From: Aquidulcibacter paucihalophilus | GTDB lineage: Bacteria; Pseudomonadota; Alphaproteobacteria; Caulobacterales; Aquidulcibacteraceae | Length of the DNA: 64,000 nt | Reading direction: 5' to 3' | Assembly (NCBI RefSeq): GCF_002105465.1 | Contig: NZ_NCSQ01000171.1 | Span: 93,391-157,390 of the forward strand | Shown: one piece after another, positions 53,099 to 63,970 of the stretch | Layout: the number at the start of each line of letters is the position of its first letter | How positions within the stretch are numbered: the stretch's first letter is position 1 | Translations under genes and position numbers: made by a program | The notes under the pieces: generated by a model | What the model was told of the DNA's origin: nothing | What the model saw: the letters and a program-made list of their open reading frames with translations, nothing else | Databases searched by the model: none

Positions 53099-54709
53099 AT
53101 GGCCATTTCCGCCAACCGGCTTGAACTTTTGTCCATCGCCCGCTCGGTCGCATATGAAAAAAATATCGACGAGTCGATCGTGGTTGAAGCGATTGAAGAG
53201 GCGATCAGCAAAGCTGCCCGCGCCCGCTATGGTGCTGATCATCAAATTGATGCTCGCATCAATCCGAAGTCGGGTGAACTGACGTTGAAGCGCAAGCAGA
53301 CGGTGGTTGCGACCCAAGACGATGTCGAAAACCCCAGCCAGCAAATTCCGCTGTCGGTTGCTAAGCGCATCGACCCCAGCGTGGATGTGGGCCATGTTTT
53401 TGAAGAAGACCTGCCTTTGTTCGACTTTGGCCGCGTGATGTCCTTGACCGGTAAGCAGGTCATCACACAGCGGGTCCGCGAGGCAGAGCGTGACAAACAG
53501 TTTGAAGAATACAAGGACCGTGTTGCCGACATCATTAATGGCATCGTCAAGCGCGTTGAATATGGCAATGTGATCGTCGATCTGGGTCGTGGCGAAGGCG
53601 TTATCCGCCGTGACCAGACCTTGCCACGCGAAAATCTGAACATGGGCGACCGCGTCCGCTGCTATATCTACGACGTGCGTCGCGAGCCAAAAGGCCCACA
53701 AATATTTCTGTCGCGTGCCCATCCGGGCTTCATGGCCAAGTTGTTCGAAGCTGAAGTCCCTGAGGTTTATGACGGCGTCATCGAAATCAAGGCGGTGGCC
53801 CGTGATCCGTCCTCGCGCGCCAAGATCGCCGTTTTCAGCCACGACAATTCAATCGACCCCGTGGGCGCTTGCGTCGGTATGCGTGGTTCGCGGGTACAAG
53901 CCGTGGTTGGTGAATTGGGTGGCGAGAAAATCGACATTATTCCTTGGTCGCCAGACCCTGCAACCTTCATCGTGAATGCGCTTCAGCCCGCTGAAGTGAC
54001 CAAAGTGGTTCTCGACGAAGATGAAAACCGCGTGGAAGTCGTGGTTCCAGATGAGCAATTGAGCTTGGCCATTGGTCGTCGCGGCCAAAACGTCCGCCTC
54101 GCTAGCCAATTGACTGGCTGGTCGATCGATATTCTGACCGAAGAAGAAGAGCGTTCGCGCCGCGAGAAAGAAGCCAATAGCCGTACTGAATTGTTCATGG
54201 GCGCGATTGACGTCGATGAAATGATGGCGCGCCTCTTAGTCTCGGAAGGCTTCGAGACCATTGAGGAATTGGCTTATGTTGAATTGGGCGACCTTTTGCA
54301 GATTGAAGGCTTTGACGAAGACGTCTCCGCCGAGCTGCAAGCCCGCGCACGCGATTACATCGAACGCGCTCAAAACGAACTTAACACCAAGCGCACCAGC
54401 CTTGGCGTGGAAGACGAAGTTTTGGGTCTGCCAGGAGTTACGCTCGAAATCGCCATCAAATTGGGTGAAGGCGGCGTAAAAACTGTGGAAGACGTCGCTG
54501 GCTTGGTCTCAGACGATCTGCGCGGCTGGTTTGAAGTCAAGAATGGCGAAAAAGTCCGCTTCCCTGGCCTTTTGGAAGGCATGAGCATGACCGTCGAGCA
54601 AGCGGATGCGCTGATCATGGCAGCACGTGTCGCCATGGGCTGGGTTGAGGCTCCTGCGGTGGAGGAAGCCGAAGCAGAGGCGGAAGTTGCCGCCGATGGA
54701 CAAGAGTGA
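53099..54709 (+). CDS. nusA: Transcription termination/antitermination protein NusA
   Basis: A 536-residue RNA polymerase-associated factor. Order: N-terminal domain (residues 1-125), S1 (IVKRVEYGNVIVDLGRGEGVI near 155), KH1 and KH2 (ACVGMRGSRVQAVVGELGGEKIDII; VEVVVPDEQLSLAIGRRGQNVRLAS), and two C-terminal helix-hairpin-helix-like acidic repeats (LLVSEGFETIEELAYV and LPGVTLEIAIKLGEGGVKTVEDVAGL). The Ala/Glu-rich tail overlaps the ylxR start by 14 bases. Confidence 0.97.
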   Translation: MAISANRLELLSIARSVAYEKNIDESIVVEAIEEAISKAARARYGADHQIDARINPKSGELTLKRKQTVVATQDDVENPSQQIPLSVAKRIDPSVDVGHVFEEDLPLFDFGRVMSLTGKQVITQRVREAERDKQFEEYKDRVADIINGIVKRVEYGNVIVDLGRGEGVIRRDQTLPRENLNMGDRVRCYIYDVRREPKGPQIFLSRAHPGFMAKLFEAEVPEVYDGVIEIKAVARDPSSRAKIAVFSHDNSIDPVGACVGMRGSRVQAVVGELGGEKIDIIPWSPDPATFIVNALQPAEVTKVVLDEDENRVEVVVPDEQLSLAIGRRGQNVRLASQLTGWSIDILTEEEERSRREKEANSRTELFMGAIDVDEMMARLLVSEGFETIEELAYVELGDLLQIEGFDEDVSAELQARARDYIERAQNELNTKRTSLGVEDEVLGLPGVTLEIAIKLGEGGVKTVEDVAGLVSDDLRGWFEVKNGEKVRFPGLLEGMSMTVEQADALIMAARVAMGWVEAPAVEEAEAEAEVAADGQE

Positions 54710-55331
54710 ACGACGTGAAGGCGCCGGACGCGTTCGGCGCTGTGTAGCCACAGGAGAGGTTCAGCCCGAGGCTGGACTGATCCGATTTGTGGCCGATCCT
54801 GATGGCTGGGTCTTTCCCGATCCAGCCGCGCGGGCACCTGGTCGTGGGGTCTGGGTAACCTCCACGCGGGAGGCTGTAGCCCTTGCCATCAAAAAAGGTG
54901 CCTTTTCGCGTGGTCTCAAACGCGAGGCGAAGCCGCGCGAAGATCTGATGGACAGATTAGTCGAGGCTTTGCGCCAACGCTGTTTAAATCAGCTCTCGAT
55001 CGCGCGAAAAGCTGGCGAAATCGTTCTCGGCAATGATCAAGTTGCCTCGGCGTTGCGAACCGCAAAGCCAGCGTGGCGCATTGAAGCCAGTGACGGATCG
55101 CCAGATGGTCGAGGTAAATTAGACGGCCTGTCGCGCATGTGGGGCGGGGTGCCAACTGCAGGCTGTTTCACTGGGGTGGAAATGGGCATGGCGTTAGGAC
55201 GCGATGTTGTGATACATGCTATCTTAATGCCAGGGCGTTTAGCAGACAGCTGGACGACGGACATTAGGCGCTTAGCGGGTTTTATTCCATTAGTGCCCGA
55301 TGATTGGCCAAGGGACGGCACCTATATATAG
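54696..55331 (+). CDS. YlxR (DUF448) protein fused to an L7Ae-like RNA-binding domain
   Basis: A 211-residue protein starting at ATG 54696 inside the nusA 3' end. The YlxR domain is RRCVATGEVQPEAGLIRFVADPDGWVFPDPAARAPGRGVWV split at residues about 14-60, followed by an L7Ae/RpL30e-like half (LNQLSIARKAGEIVLGNDQV...). This two-part form is common in alphaproteobacteria, where it sits between nusA and infB. The function is nucleic-acid binding and probably linked to transcription or translation control. Confidence 0.9.
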   Translation: MDKSERREGAGRVRRCVATGEVQPEAGLIRFVADPDGWVFPDPAARAPGRGVWVTSTREAVALAIKKGAFSRGLKREAKPREDLMDRLVEALRQRCLNQLSIARKAGEIVLGNDQVASALRTAKPAWRIEASDGSPDGRGKLDGLSRMWGGVPTAGCFTGVEMGMALGRDVVIHAILMPGRLADSWTTDIRRLAGFIPLVPDDWPRDGTYI

Positions 55332-55487
55332 GGGCAGGTCTATTTGGAACTGGACGAAGCCGATCTTGACCGGCACAGAACGCCCGGGCGGTAACCCTGC
55401 TCGAACGGCGGTTCTTGTGCTTGCTGGACCTAATTTGGGGGCCAAAGGCCGGTTTAAATTTTACGACGCGCCACTGCGTGCGCAAGG

Positions 55488-58184
55488 ATGAGCATGAGCG
55501 ACGGTAACGACAACGAAAACCAAACGGGGCGTAAGCCTCTGACCCTTTCCCGCAATGTGGGCGCTGGCACCGTTCGCCAGAGCTTTTCGCATGGGCGCAC
55601 CAACCAAGTTGTGGTTGAGGTCAAGAAGAAACGAACCATTGGCCCTGGCGAAGCACCTGCAGCTGGCACACCCGGATCTGTGCCAAAGCCAGCCTTTACC
55701 CCGCCTTCCCGTCCTGCAGCCCCCGTAGCCGCAGCGCCCGCAGCAAAGCCTGCGGCACCGGCCCCGTCTGACGACTCGCGTCAAGCGCCTGCACGGACCA
55801 CCAAGACTTTGGGTCTGTCTGACAGTGAAATGAAAGCCCGCATGGCTGCGCTCGAGCGTGCGCGGGAACAAGAACAAATCCGCCGCCAACAGCAATTGGC
55901 TGAAGCTGAACTGCGTCAGCGTCGTGAAGAGGCTGATCGTCGTCGCGCCGAGGAAGAACGTCAGCTCGCCGAAGCCGAAGCACAACGCAAGCGTCAGCAG
56001 GAAGAAGAGCAGCGGGCCGCCGAAGCCCGCCGCGCTGCAGCACAGGCTGCGCTCAACATCCAAAATGATGGCCCTGTTCGTGGCCGCGAAGAAGCGGCCC
56101 CAGCCTATGAGCCTGAACCACAAGTTTCGGGTGCCGACCGTGGCGATGATACTGGCGAAGCCCCATCGGGCGAAGAAGGCGAAGACGGCGACTTGCTGTC
56201 GGAATTGGGTGGTCGGGTAAAGCGGCAAAAAGTTGCCGTTGTGCGCGCTCCCCCTGTTTCGCGTGCCAAAGGTGCCCAACAGCGCCGCTCAGGCAAGCTG
56301 ACAATTACATCGGCCTTGGGCGACGATTCGGATCGTCAGCGTTCATTGGCTTCGGTTCGGCGGGCTCGCGAGAAAGAACGCGACCGCCGCTTGCGCATGC
56401 TGAAAGGTCAAGAGCAGACCAAGCAAGTGCGCGAAGTCGTTGTGCCCGAAGTCATCACCGTGGCCGAATTGGCCAACCGGATGGCCGAGCGCCTAACAGA
56501 CGTTATCAAATATCTGATGAAGCAGGGTCAGATGATGAAGGGGGCGGACAATCTCGACGCAGATACCGCCGAATTAATCGTCACCGACTTTGGTCATACT
56601 GTGAAGCGCGTGGCCGAATCAGACGTGGAAATTGGCCTTGAAGGCGAAGCTGATACCGACGAGAACCAATTGCCACGTCCACCGGTTGTCACCATCATGG
56701 GCCATGTTGATCATGGTAAGACGTCGCTACTGGATGCCATTCGTTCGGCGGATACCGTCAAGGGCGAAGCTGGTGGCATTACTCAGCATATCGGGGCCTA
56801 TCAGGTACGCTTGGGCAGCGGCGATCGTGTAACCTTCTTGGACACACCAGGTCACGCCGCCTTCTCCAGCATGCGCGCCCGTGGGGCCAGCATCACAGAC
56901 GTGGTGGTTTTGGTGGTCGCGGCAGACGATGGTGTCATGCCACAAACGGTGGAGGCGATAAATCACGCCAAAGCCGCTGGCGTTCCCATGATTGTGGCCG
57001 TCAACAAAATCGACAAGCCAGAGGCCAATCCGCAAAAGGTCTTGAACGAGCTTCTGCAATATGAAGTTCTGACGGAAGCTGTGGGTGGCGACACCTTGTG
57101 GGTGCCCGTCTCGGCAAAAGAGCGCACCAATCTGGATACCCTGTTGGAAACCATCCTCCTTCAGTCGGAAGTTTTGGACCTGAAGGCCAATCCAGATCGC
57201 GCTGCAGAAGGGGCCGTCATCGAAGCCAAGCTCGACAAGGGTCGGGGTTCGGTCGCGACCGTCCTGGTACAACGCGGGACTTTGAAGCGCGGCGATCTGG
57301 TTGTGGCCGGCACCCAATGGGGCCGTGTTCGCGCCTTGACCGACGAGCGTGGCCAAACCTTGCAATCGGCTGGTCCATCGCAGCCCGTTGAGATCTTGGG
57401 TCTTGATGGAACACCAGAGCCTGGCGATGTCGTGGTTGTGGTCGACAGCGAAGCCCGCGCCCGCGAAGTTACCGATTACCGGATCCGCATGAAGCGGGAA
57501 AAGGTCGTCGTTCGCCAAACCGCGCGTTCGGGTCTGGAAGCCATGTTGGCCCGTATCAAAGATGCCGAAGTCAAGGAATTCCCGCTCATCGTCAAAGCCG
57601 ATGTGGGTGGGTCCGCCGAAGCCATTACTGCCGCGCTCGAAAAGCTCTCGACCGAGGAAGTACGCGCGAAAGTTATCCATCAAGCCGTTGGCGGGATTAC
57701 CGAGAGCGACGTGTTGTTGGCCAAATCGTCCGGCGCACCGATCCTTGCGTTCAATACACGGGCACCCAAGCAAGTGCGTGACTTGGCCGAGCATGAAGGC
57801 GTTGAGATCCGTTATTATTCCATCATCTACAATCTGTTGGATGATGTAAAAGACATTCTCTCCGGCATGTTAGAGCCAGAGCGGAAAGAAACCTTCTTGG
57901 GCTACGCCCAAATCTTGCAGGTATTCAACATCACCAAGGTTGGCAAAATTGCTGGCTGTAAGATCAATGAAGGCAATATCAAACGTGGTTGCGGTGTTCG
58001 TTTGCTGCGCGATGATGTTGTCATCCATGAAGGCAAGCTCTCTACCTTGAAGCGCTTTAAGGACGAAGTTAGCGAAGTTTCGGCTGGCCAAGAATGCGGT
58101 ATGGCATTTGAAGGCTATCAGGACCTGCGCGAAGGCGACCTGATTGAGTGCTTCGACGTGCAGATCATCAAGCGCAGTTTGTAG
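55488..58184 (+). CDS. infB: Translation initiation factor IF-2
   Basis: An 898-residue GTPase that delivers initiator tRNA to the ribosome. Residues 1-290 are variable: a Pro/Ala-rich stretch (about 45-95) and a long charged coiled coil ([19 protein letters not shown]...). The G domain begins with [16 protein letters not shown] (K411), with G3 DTPGHAAF and G4 [12 protein letters not shown]. The second domain and C-terminal IF2C complete the protein. ATG at 55488 or 55494; AAGG precedes the first. Confidence 0.96.
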   Translation: MSMSDGNDNENQTGRKPLTLSRNVGAGTVRQSFSHGRTNQVVVEVKKKRTIGPGEAPAAGTPGSVPKPAFTPPSRPAAPVAAAPAAKPAAPAPSDDSRQAPARTTKTLGLSDSEMKARMAALERAREQEQIRRQQQLAEAELRQRREEADRRRAEEERQLAEAEAQRKRQQEEEQRAAEARRAAAQAALNIQNDGPVRGREEAAPAYEPEPQVSGADRGDDTGEAPSGEEGEDGDLLSELGGRVKRQKVAVVRAPPVSRAKGAQQRRSGKLTITSALGDDSDRQRSLASVRRAREKERDRRLRMLKGQEQTKQVREVVVPEVITVAELANRMAERLTDVIKYLMKQGQMMKGADNLDADTAELIVTDFGHTVKRVAESDVEIGLEGEADTDENQLPRPPVVTIMGHVDHGKTSLLDAIRSADTVKGEAGGITQHIGAYQVRLGSGDRVTFLDTPGHAAFSSMRARGASITDVVVLVVAADDGVMPQTVEAINHAKAAGVPMIVAVNKIDKPEANPQKVLNELLQYEVLTEAVGGDTLWVPVSAKERTNLDTLLETILLQSEVLDLKANPDRAAEGAVIEAKLDKGRGSVATVLVQRGTLKRGDLVVAGTQWGRVRALTDERGQTLQSAGPSQPVEILGLDGTPEPGDVVVVVDSEARAREVTDYRIRMKREKVVVRQTARSGLEAMLARIKDAEVKEFPLIVKADVGGSAEAITAALEKLSTEEVRAKVIHQAVGGITESDVLLAKSSGAPILAFNTRAPKQVRDLAEHEGVEIRYYSIIYNLLDDVKDILSGMLEPERKETFLGYAQILQVFNITKVGKIAGCKINEGNIKRGCGVRLLRDDVVIHEGKLSTLKRFKDEVSEVSAGQECGMAFEGYQDLREGDLIECFDVQIIKRSL

Positions 58185-58191
58185 GTCGAAG

Positions 58192-59349
58192 TTAAATCCC
58201 CTGGGTACTGGACGGGCCAATTTTGTCTTGGTTCGTTCGCAAGCCAATTGCGTTTGCAGCCGCGCCAAAGCCGGCAGCGATGATCATTCCGATGAGAGTT
58301 GCGCTATCCGGTGGCGTTAGAAATGGGGTTTGATACTGTGGCTGGATCATGGCTCCAGCCATACGACCCATGATTGCGCCAACGACCAGTATTGGAAGAA
58401 CCCCTGCTAAGCGCACCTTGCTCAATAGCCAAACAATCATTGCGCCCGCAGCCAGATAGGGCAGCACTTCAAATGCGCCCGAAAATCCTGTTTTCAGAGC
58501 GTCATAATTGAAGCGCCCGATGAGATCACCAGTGTCAGCATATCGCCAGTCTATTGGATGCTCGCTGTATGGTGCCGAATTCTTGGCCGTGAATAGGACC
58601 GTGAGGGCTGTGGCTGCCAAAAAGCCGGCCAGAATTTGCTGCCAAGTCAACTTGTCGGCTCTGAACCAATTCGCGTGTGGGCTAGATGAAAAGAGGATGC
58701 GTTTAGGCGGGTTGTTAGACTGGCCGACGCACGGGGCACACAGATGTCCCAAAACACAGCCGAACCCGGCTACGAGCAAAACTTGGAGTGTGATCTCAGC
58801 ATAGCTTATATAGATGGATGTTAATCCGAAGCGGTCCCAAACAAGCGATGTTGGCCATCCAACCGAAATGCTGTCCGGTCTTTGCATAAGAGCTGCATTC
58901 ACGAGGAGTGCAGCAAAGGCCACGATTGCTGCAGAACCGAGGTGCGTAACTGTCAACGGACGTCGATCATGCTTGATCCAAATCCAAATCAGACAGCAAC
59001 TGACAAGAATTCTAACCAGATTGGTCAGGTCAGCATTTACTTGAAAGCACGGGTCAAACGCCTCGCGAGTCTGCATTGCCAAAATGGCTGTTGCCTCACA
59101 CTCATTTAAGACATGTGAGAAGTCAAACCGAAGCGCGCCCGCCAGTGCAATCGCACTCAGCACTCTGAGCGCGAGATGGGCACCATAAAGAGGCGCGTCA
59201 TAATAGGATATGCCGCGTTGTCGACCCAACTTTATCGCAAGAATGATCAGGACAAAATAGACAGGGAAAAGCACAAAAGGGATCGTCGCATAGGCACTCG
59301 CGCCGAAGCTTGCCACCCAAACTCGTTTGCTCTTAGCCAATGCCCACAT
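58192..59349 (-). CDS. Multi-pass membrane protein of unknown function
   Basis: A 385-residue integral membrane protein with about eight to ten hydrophobic segments (for example FVLFPVYFVLIILAI, SAAIVAFAALLVNAALM, FGCVLGHLCAPCVG, VLPILVVGAIMG). No catalytic or transport motif I recognise. It is on the opposite strand from the surrounding operon and separates infB from rbfA, which usually adjoin. The FGCVLGHLCAPC pattern has three cysteines near a helix end, not obviously a known metal site. Probably an unrelated gene inserted between the two parts of the cluster. Confidence 0.7.
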   Translation of the reverse strand: MWALAKSKRVWVASFGASAYATIPFVLFPVYFVLIILAIKLGRQRGISYYDAPLYGAHLALRVLSAIALAGALRFDFSHVLNECEATAILAMQTREAFDPCFQVNADLTNLVRILVSCCLIWIWIKHDRRPLTVTHLGSAAIVAFAALLVNAALMQRPDSISVGWPTSLVWDRFGLTSIYISYAEITLQVLLVAGFGCVLGHLCAPCVGQSNNPPKRILFSSSPHANWFRADKLTWQQILAGFLAATALTVLFTAKNSAPYSEHPIDWRYADTGDLIGRFNYDALKTGFSGAFEVLPYLAAGAMIVWLLSKVRLAGVLPILVVGAIMGRMAGAMIQPQYQTPFLTPPDSATLIGMIIAAGFGAAANAIGLRTNQDKIGPSSTQGI

Positions 59350-59578
59350 GCTAGAATAAACCCTTTAGGCACGCACAGGATACCAGCCTCAAGCAAACCC
59401 ATCGCGAATTGCTCCTTACCATAAGTTACTTCATGCGTCAATTATATTTTAGGTATCGCCCATCGAAAGATGTTCTTTAGGGTGCGCCCGACTTGCCCCC
59501 GTCGTCACAACCCGCTACATCCCGCTCCCGCCCCTGAAACTGGCCGACACCAGCAGGCGCGCAAAAGGCAAAACAATC

Positions 59579-59986
59579 ATGGCAAAGCGTTTCGATCATT
59601 CATCTGGCCCTACCCAGCGGCAATTGCGGGCGGGGGAAAATATCCGTCACGTGTTGGTCGAGATTCTGCGTCGGGGCGATATTCGAGACCTTGCCTTGGT
59701 GGACAAGAGCATCACGGTTGGTGAAGTCCGCATGAGTCCAGATTTGAAGCACGCCAATGTGTTTGTGGCGGCCCTTGGCCTTGAAGATGCCGAGGAGATT
59801 GCCAAAGCGCTGAACCGTGCTTCGAAATTCCTGCGCGGCGAATGTGGGCGGGCGCTCGAAAGCAAATTTACCCCAGACCTGCGCTTTATTGCCGACACAT
59901 CCTACGACGCGGCCCTGAAGATGAATGATCTTTTCAACGATCCCAAGGTTCGTGCCGACTTGATCAAACCGGCGGATGAGGCCTGA
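59579..59986 (+). CDS. rbfA: Ribosome-binding factor A
   Basis: A 135-residue KH-fold protein that helps mature the 16S 5' end in the cold. It starts [49 protein letters not shown] and [30 protein letters not shown] continue the conserved core (both split at about residues 40-110). Its stop shares a base with the truB start. Confidence 0.95.
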   Translation: MAKRFDHSSGPTQRQLRAGENIRHVLVEILRRGDIRDLALVDKSITVGEVRMSPDLKHANVFVAALGLEDAEEIAKALNRASKFLRGECGRALESKFTPDLRFIADTSYDAALKMNDLFNDPKVRADLIKPADEA

Positions 59987-60948
59987 TGTCGCGGCGCAAG
60001 AAGGGTCAGGATGTCCACGGCTGGATCGTTCTGGATAAGGACCTACACCTCACCTCCACCGATGCGGTCACGCGCGTCCGGCGGGCATTTGACGCGAAGA
60101 AGGCGGGCCATGCCGGCACACTCGACCCCTTGGCGACGGGCATTTTGCCGATTGCTTTAGGCGAAGCCACCAAGACGGTGGCTTGGCTGATGGAGGCTGA
60201 GAAGTCCTATCGCTTTACGGTCGAATGGGGGGCGTCCACCGATACCCAAGACCGCGAAGGCAAAATCATCGCCACTTCGGACGTGCGGCCCAGCAGAGAG
60301 GCGATAGAAGCGGCTCTGAAAGGCTTCATCGGTGAAATCCAGCAAGTCCCGCCCATCTATAGCGCCATCAAGGTCGCGGGCGAACGGTCCTATGATTTGG
60401 CGCGTGATGGCGAAGTGCCAGAGCTCAAGGCCCGAACCGTGCTATTGATTGAGGCGAATCTTGTTGATGTGCCCGACGCCGATCACGCCACGATTGAGTG
60501 TCGCTGTGGCAAGGGCTTTTACGTCCGCGCCCTGGCCCGCGACCTTGCAACAGCGCTTGGCGCGGAGGGGCATGTGAGTGCCTTGCGACGTACGTCGGTC
60601 GGGCCATTCCATGAGAGCGCAGCAATAACACTGGAAAAGCTACAGGAAGTATGCCATAGCGACGCCGCGTCCGACAGCCTTTTGCCAGTTGAGACCGCGC
60701 TGGACGACATCCCGGCGCTGGCCGTAACAGCGGAAGAGGCTTTCAGGTTGCGGCAAGGCCGCGGGATTGTTCTTCTCCCCCACCAGGTTGAAGAGCTGCG
60801 CTCCAAGCGCAGACCACGTGTTGTCTCTGGCGAAGATATGAGCCGGGCAGCATTGGCAACCCTTCAAGGGCAAGCCGTCGCTATAGGAGACGCACGCGCG
60901 GGGCGGTTTGAGCCGGTCCGTGTGTTTCAACTCAGTGCGCGCGATTGA
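59986..60948 (+). CDS. truB: tRNA pseudouridine(55) synthase
   Basis: A 320-residue enzyme making pseudouridine 55 in the tRNA T-loop. The catalytic aspartate D47 is in [23 protein letters not shown]; the [18 protein letters not shown] and [16 protein letters not shown] segments are conserved. The C-terminal PUA-like part is present. It follows rbfA directly. Confidence 0.96.
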   Translation: MSRRKKGQDVHGWIVLDKDLHLTSTDAVTRVRRAFDAKKAGHAGTLDPLATGILPIALGEATKTVAWLMEAEKSYRFTVEWGASTDTQDREGKIIATSDVRPSREAIEAALKGFIGEIQQVPPIYSAIKVAGERSYDLARDGEVPELKARTVLLIEANLVDVPDADHATIECRCGKGFYVRALARDLATALGAEGHVSALRRTSVGPFHESAAITLEKLQEVCHSDAASDSLLPVETALDDIPALAVTAEEAFRLRQGRGIVLLPHQVEELRSKRRPRVVSGEDMSRAALATLQGQAVAIGDARAGRFEPVRVFQLSARD

Positions 60949-60976
60949 ACCCGCCGCCAACCCAAAGGAAACCACG

Positions 60977-61246
60977 ATGTCGGTATCACCAGAGCGTAAG
61001 CTCGAAATTATGAAAGAACATGGTCTCGCCCCGAACGACACGGGCAGCCCAGAAGTCCAAATCGCCATCCTGACCGAGCGGATTGTAAACCTGACTGAGC
61101 ACTTCAAGTCTCACAAGAAGGACAACCACTCCCGTCGCGGTCTGTTGGCCATGGTATCTTTGCGCCGCCGTTTGCTGGACTATGTGAAGTCCCGCGATGT
61201 GGCACGTTATCAGGCCATTTTGACCAAGCACGGTCTGCGTCGCTAA
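60977..61246 (+). CDS. rpsO: 30S ribosomal protein S15
   Basis: An 89-residue primary rRNA-binding protein of exactly the usual length (from ATG 60977). It begins [17 protein letters not shown] and has the typical [35 protein letters not shown] and [12 protein letters not shown] motifs (the former spans residues about 23-60). Its frame upstream would overlap truB, so the later ATG is used. Confidence 0.97.
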   Translation: MSVSPERKLEIMKEHGLAPNDTGSPEVQIAILTERIVNLTEHFKSHKKDNHSRRGLLAMVSLRRRLLDYVKSRDVARYQAILTKHGLRR

Positions 61247-61268
61247 GGCGCTGTGACAAAACCAATCG

Positions 61269-61295
61269 GGGCGGTGCGAGATGCGCCGCCCTTTT
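61269..61295 (+). terminator. Rho-independent terminator after rpsO
   Basis: A 9-bp G+C-rich stem with one G-U pair (61269-61277 with 61283-61291), loop of five and four T after. It probably ends the rpsO transcript while allowing some read-through to pnp, as in the well-known E. coli arrangement. Confidence 0.75.
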
Positions 61296-61369
61296 GCTAT
61301 TTGCCCCTCAACCGAAATCGGCAATCGGGGTAAGATGAAAGATGGCCCCCGCATAGGGCGAGGGCTTTC

Positions 61370-61420
61370 TCCGGCAAGGACGCCGGACCCCTCAGTTCAG
61401 GAAGGCCTGGGCTGAGTTTT
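61370..61420 (+). promoter_or_regulatory. pnp leader hairpins
   Basis: Two stem-loops stand in the pnp leader: a 6-bp stem (61370-61375 with 61382-61387), and a split stem (61391-61395 with 61412-61416, and 61398-61401 with 61406-61409) followed by four T. The second looks like a terminator or an RNase III-type processing site; in E. coli, pnp is autoregulated through such a leader. Confidence 0.5.
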
Positions 61421-61463
61421 GTAGGCGGCAGCATGGGGAAGGCTCCATGATCTGCCAGAAGGA

Positions 61464-63677
61464 ATGATGATGTTTGACATAAAGACTGTTTCGCTCGAAT
61501 GGGGCGGACGTACGCTGACACTGGAAACTGGCCGCATGGCGCGCCAAGCCGACGGGGCCGTTTTGGCTACCTATGGCGACACACAAGTTCTCGCGACCGC
61601 TGTTGGTGCGCGTTCGGCCAAGCCGGGGATCGATTTCTTCCCCTTGACCGTAAACTACCAAGAAAAATTCTATGCAGCTGGCCGTATTCCCGGTGGCTAT
61701 TTTAAGCGCGAAGGCCGTCCAACTGAAAAGGAAACGTTGGTTTCCCGTCTGATCGACCGCCCCATTCGTCCTCTGTTTGCCAAAGGCTTCAAGAACGAAA
61801 CCCAAGTTGTGGTCACCACCTTGTCGCACGATCAGGAAAATGATCCCGATATCGTCGCCTTGGTGGCCTCTTCGGCAGCTTTGGTTCTGTCGGGTTTGCC
61901 GTTCATGGGCCCGATTTCGGCCGCGCGCGTTGGCTATATCAATGGCGAATATGTCCTGAACCCAACCGTCGATCAGCTCAAAGAAAGCGACATGGATTTG
62001 GTGGTCGCAGGGACCGCTGAAGCCGTGATGATGGTTGAATCTGAAATCTACGAATTGTCCGAAGAAGTGGTGTTGGGCGGGGTATCCTTCGCGCACAAGC
62101 AGATGCAGCCTGTGATCGATCTGATCATCTCGTTGGCCGAGCAAGCCGCCAAAGATCCTTGGGACTTCCAAGCCGAAGATCACAGCGCTGAATATAAGGC
62201 TGTGAAGGACATGATCGGTGCCGAAATCGACGCGGCCTACCGCATCGCCGACAAGGGTGCCCGTCAAGACGCCGTTGGCGCCGCCAAAAAGCGCGCCGAA
62301 GCCGAACTGGTCGCTTCTGAAACCAAGCCAGACGGCATGGACCCATCGCTCTTCAAGACGGTGTGTAAAGAAGTCGAAAGCGACATCGTGCGCAGCGCCA
62401 TCGTGAAGGAAGGCCGCCGCATCGATGGTCGTCCTGTTGACAAGGTTCGTGCGATTGTATCGGAAGCGGGCGTGCTCCCCCGGGCACACGGCTCGGCTCT
62501 GTTCACCCGCGGCGAAACCCAGGCTCTCGTGGTTGCCACCTTGGGTACTGCCGATGATGAGCAATTTATCGACAGCCTTGAAGGCACCTATAAAGAGCGC
62601 TTCATGCTGCATTATAACTTCCCTCCGTATTCGGTGGGCGAAGTTGGCCGCATGGGTGGCGCAGGTCGTCGCGAAATTGGTCACGGCAAGCTCGCTTGGC
62701 GTGCGATGCAAGCGGTTCTGCCAACTCCAGAACAATTCCCTTACACCATCCGTTTGGTGTCGGAGATCACCGAATCCAACGGTTCGTCCTCGATGGCGTC
62801 GGTCTGCGGGGCCTCTTTGGCTTTGATGGATGCAGGTGCCCCAATCAGCGCGCCCGTGGCTGGCGTGGCGATGGGTCTTGTGTTGCAAGATGATGGCAGC
62901 TTTGAAGTTCTGACCGACATCCTGGGTGATGAAGATCATCTGGGTGACATGGACTTTAAAGTCGCAGGTACCGAAAATGGCATCACCTCGCTGCAAATGG
63001 ACATCAAGGTGGCCGGCATCACTGAGGAGATCATGAAGGTCGCCCTCACCCGTGCCCATGCTGGCCGGATGCACATTCTGGGCGAAATGGCCAAGTCCTT
63101 GACCGGTGCCCGGGGTGAGCTCAATGCCTTTGCACCAAAGATCGTGTCCTTCACCATCCCAACCGACAAGATCCGCGAAGTGATCGGCACCGGTGGCAAA
63201 GTCATCCGCGAAATCGTCGAAAAGACCGGCGCGAAAATCTCGATCGAAGATGATGGCAGCGTGAAAGTTGCTGCTTCCGATCAAGAGAAGATCGATGCCG
63301 CTGTGAAGTGGGTGAAGAGCATCACGGATGAAGCCGAAGTGGGCAAAATCTACGAAGGCAAAGTCGTCAAAGTGATGGAATTCGGGGCTTTCGTGAATTT
63401 CTTCGGTGCCAAGGATGGCCTCGTCCATATCTCGCAATTGGCCAACCGCAAGGTCGCCACTGTCGGCGAAATCGTCAAAGAAGGCGACACCGTGAAGGTG
63501 AAGCTGATGGGATTTGATGACCGCGGCAAAACCCGCTTGTCGATGAAAGTTGTCGACCAGGTGACGGGCGAAGACATTGAAGAAAAGCTGAAAGCAGAGC
63601 GCGCTGAGCGTGGGGAGCCTGAAGAGGTGGAACAACCCCGTGAGCGTAGCGAACGCCCCCGTCGCCGTCGCGACTAA
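61464..63677 (+). CDS. pnp: Polyribonucleotide nucleotidyltransferase (PNPase)
   Basis: A 737-residue trimeric phosphorolytic exoribonuclease. First PH-like core ([24 protein letters not shown] strand near residue 30, then [24 protein letters not shown]), the all-helical linker, the second core ([48 protein letters not shown]), then KH ([29 protein letters not shown]) and S1 ([26 protein letters not shown]) domains, with a basic C-terminal tail. Three in-frame ATGs open the gene (61464, 61467, 61470), the first following AAGGA closely. Confidence 0.97.
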   Translation: MMMFDIKTVSLEWGGRTLTLETGRMARQADGAVLATYGDTQVLATAVGARSAKPGIDFFPLTVNYQEKFYAAGRIPGGYFKREGRPTEKETLVSRLIDRPIRPLFAKGFKNETQVVVTTLSHDQENDPDIVALVASSAALVLSGLPFMGPISAARVGYINGEYVLNPTVDQLKESDMDLVVAGTAEAVMMVESEIYELSEEVVLGGVSFAHKQMQPVIDLIISLAEQAAKDPWDFQAEDHSAEYKAVKDMIGAEIDAAYRIADKGARQDAVGAAKKRAEAELVASETKPDGMDPSLFKTVCKEVESDIVRSAIVKEGRRIDGRPVDKVRAIVSEAGVLPRAHGSALFTRGETQALVVATLGTADDEQFIDSLEGTYKERFMLHYNFPPYSVGEVGRMGGAGRREIGHGKLAWRAMQAVLPTPEQFPYTIRLVSEITESNGSSSMASVCGASLALMDAGAPISAPVAGVAMGLVLQDDGSFEVLTDILGDEDHLGDMDFKVAGTENGITSLQMDIKVAGITEEIMKVALTRAHAGRMHILGEMAKSLTGARGELNAFAPKIVSFTIPTDKIREVIGTGGKVIREIVEKTGAKISIEDDGSVKVAASDQEKIDAAVKWVKSITDEAEVGKIYEGKVVKVMEFGAFVNFFGAKDGLVHISQLANRKVATVGEIVKEGDTVKVKLMGFDDRGKTRLSMKVVDQVTGEDIEEKLKAERAERGEPEEVEQPRERSERPRRRRD

Positions 63678-63702
63678 GGCTTTCTGGTTCACCTGATTTG
63701 CC

Positions 63703-63740
63703 AACGGCGATTCCTTCGGGGGTCGCCGTTTTGCTTTTTT
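63703..63740 (+). terminator. Strong terminator after pnp
   Basis: A 12-bp stem (63703-63714 with 63719-63730, two G-U pairs) capped by a TTCG tetraloop, then a T-rich run interrupted by GC. It sits 25 bases after the pnp stop and ends the cluster. Confidence 0.85.
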
Positions 63741-63938
63741 CGGCTGCATTCGTAGTTAATCATAGTTTTCCGTCCAGAAGGCTTTGGTGCAGGCCCTGCC
63801 CGCCCCAAAGGCCAAGTTCGATTGTTCGCGGGCGATTTGACGCGACCCATCGCCCGAAAACGATATTCAAAGCGGTTGGGTGGACCAGAGGGATCACCAA
63901 AGCGCGTCCAGATAAAAAACCCAACCAAAACCACTGTC

Positions 63939-63970
63939 GTCCCCGCCGAAGCGAAGCGTAGAGCGGGGAC
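63939..63970. repeat. REP-like palindromic element
   Basis: Arms GTCCCCGC (63939-63946) and GCGGGGAC (63963-63970) enclose a 16-base loop with a tandem CGAAG. Intergenic palindromes of this form, rich in CGAAG and CCCCGC, are widespread in some alphaproteobacteria. No second copy was seen in the window. Confidence 0.4.

Noticed and set aside
55300..55491. Short plus-strand frame between ylxR and infB (63 codons)
   Set aside because: It overlaps the ylxR end in another frame and the infB start, has no family features and a Pro/Gly/Arg-rich composition typical of chance translation.
61392..63749. 785-codon minus-strand frame opposite pnp
   Set aside because: It mirrors pnp on the other strand, is His/Asp-rich in the manner of antisense translation, and runs through the pnp terminator.
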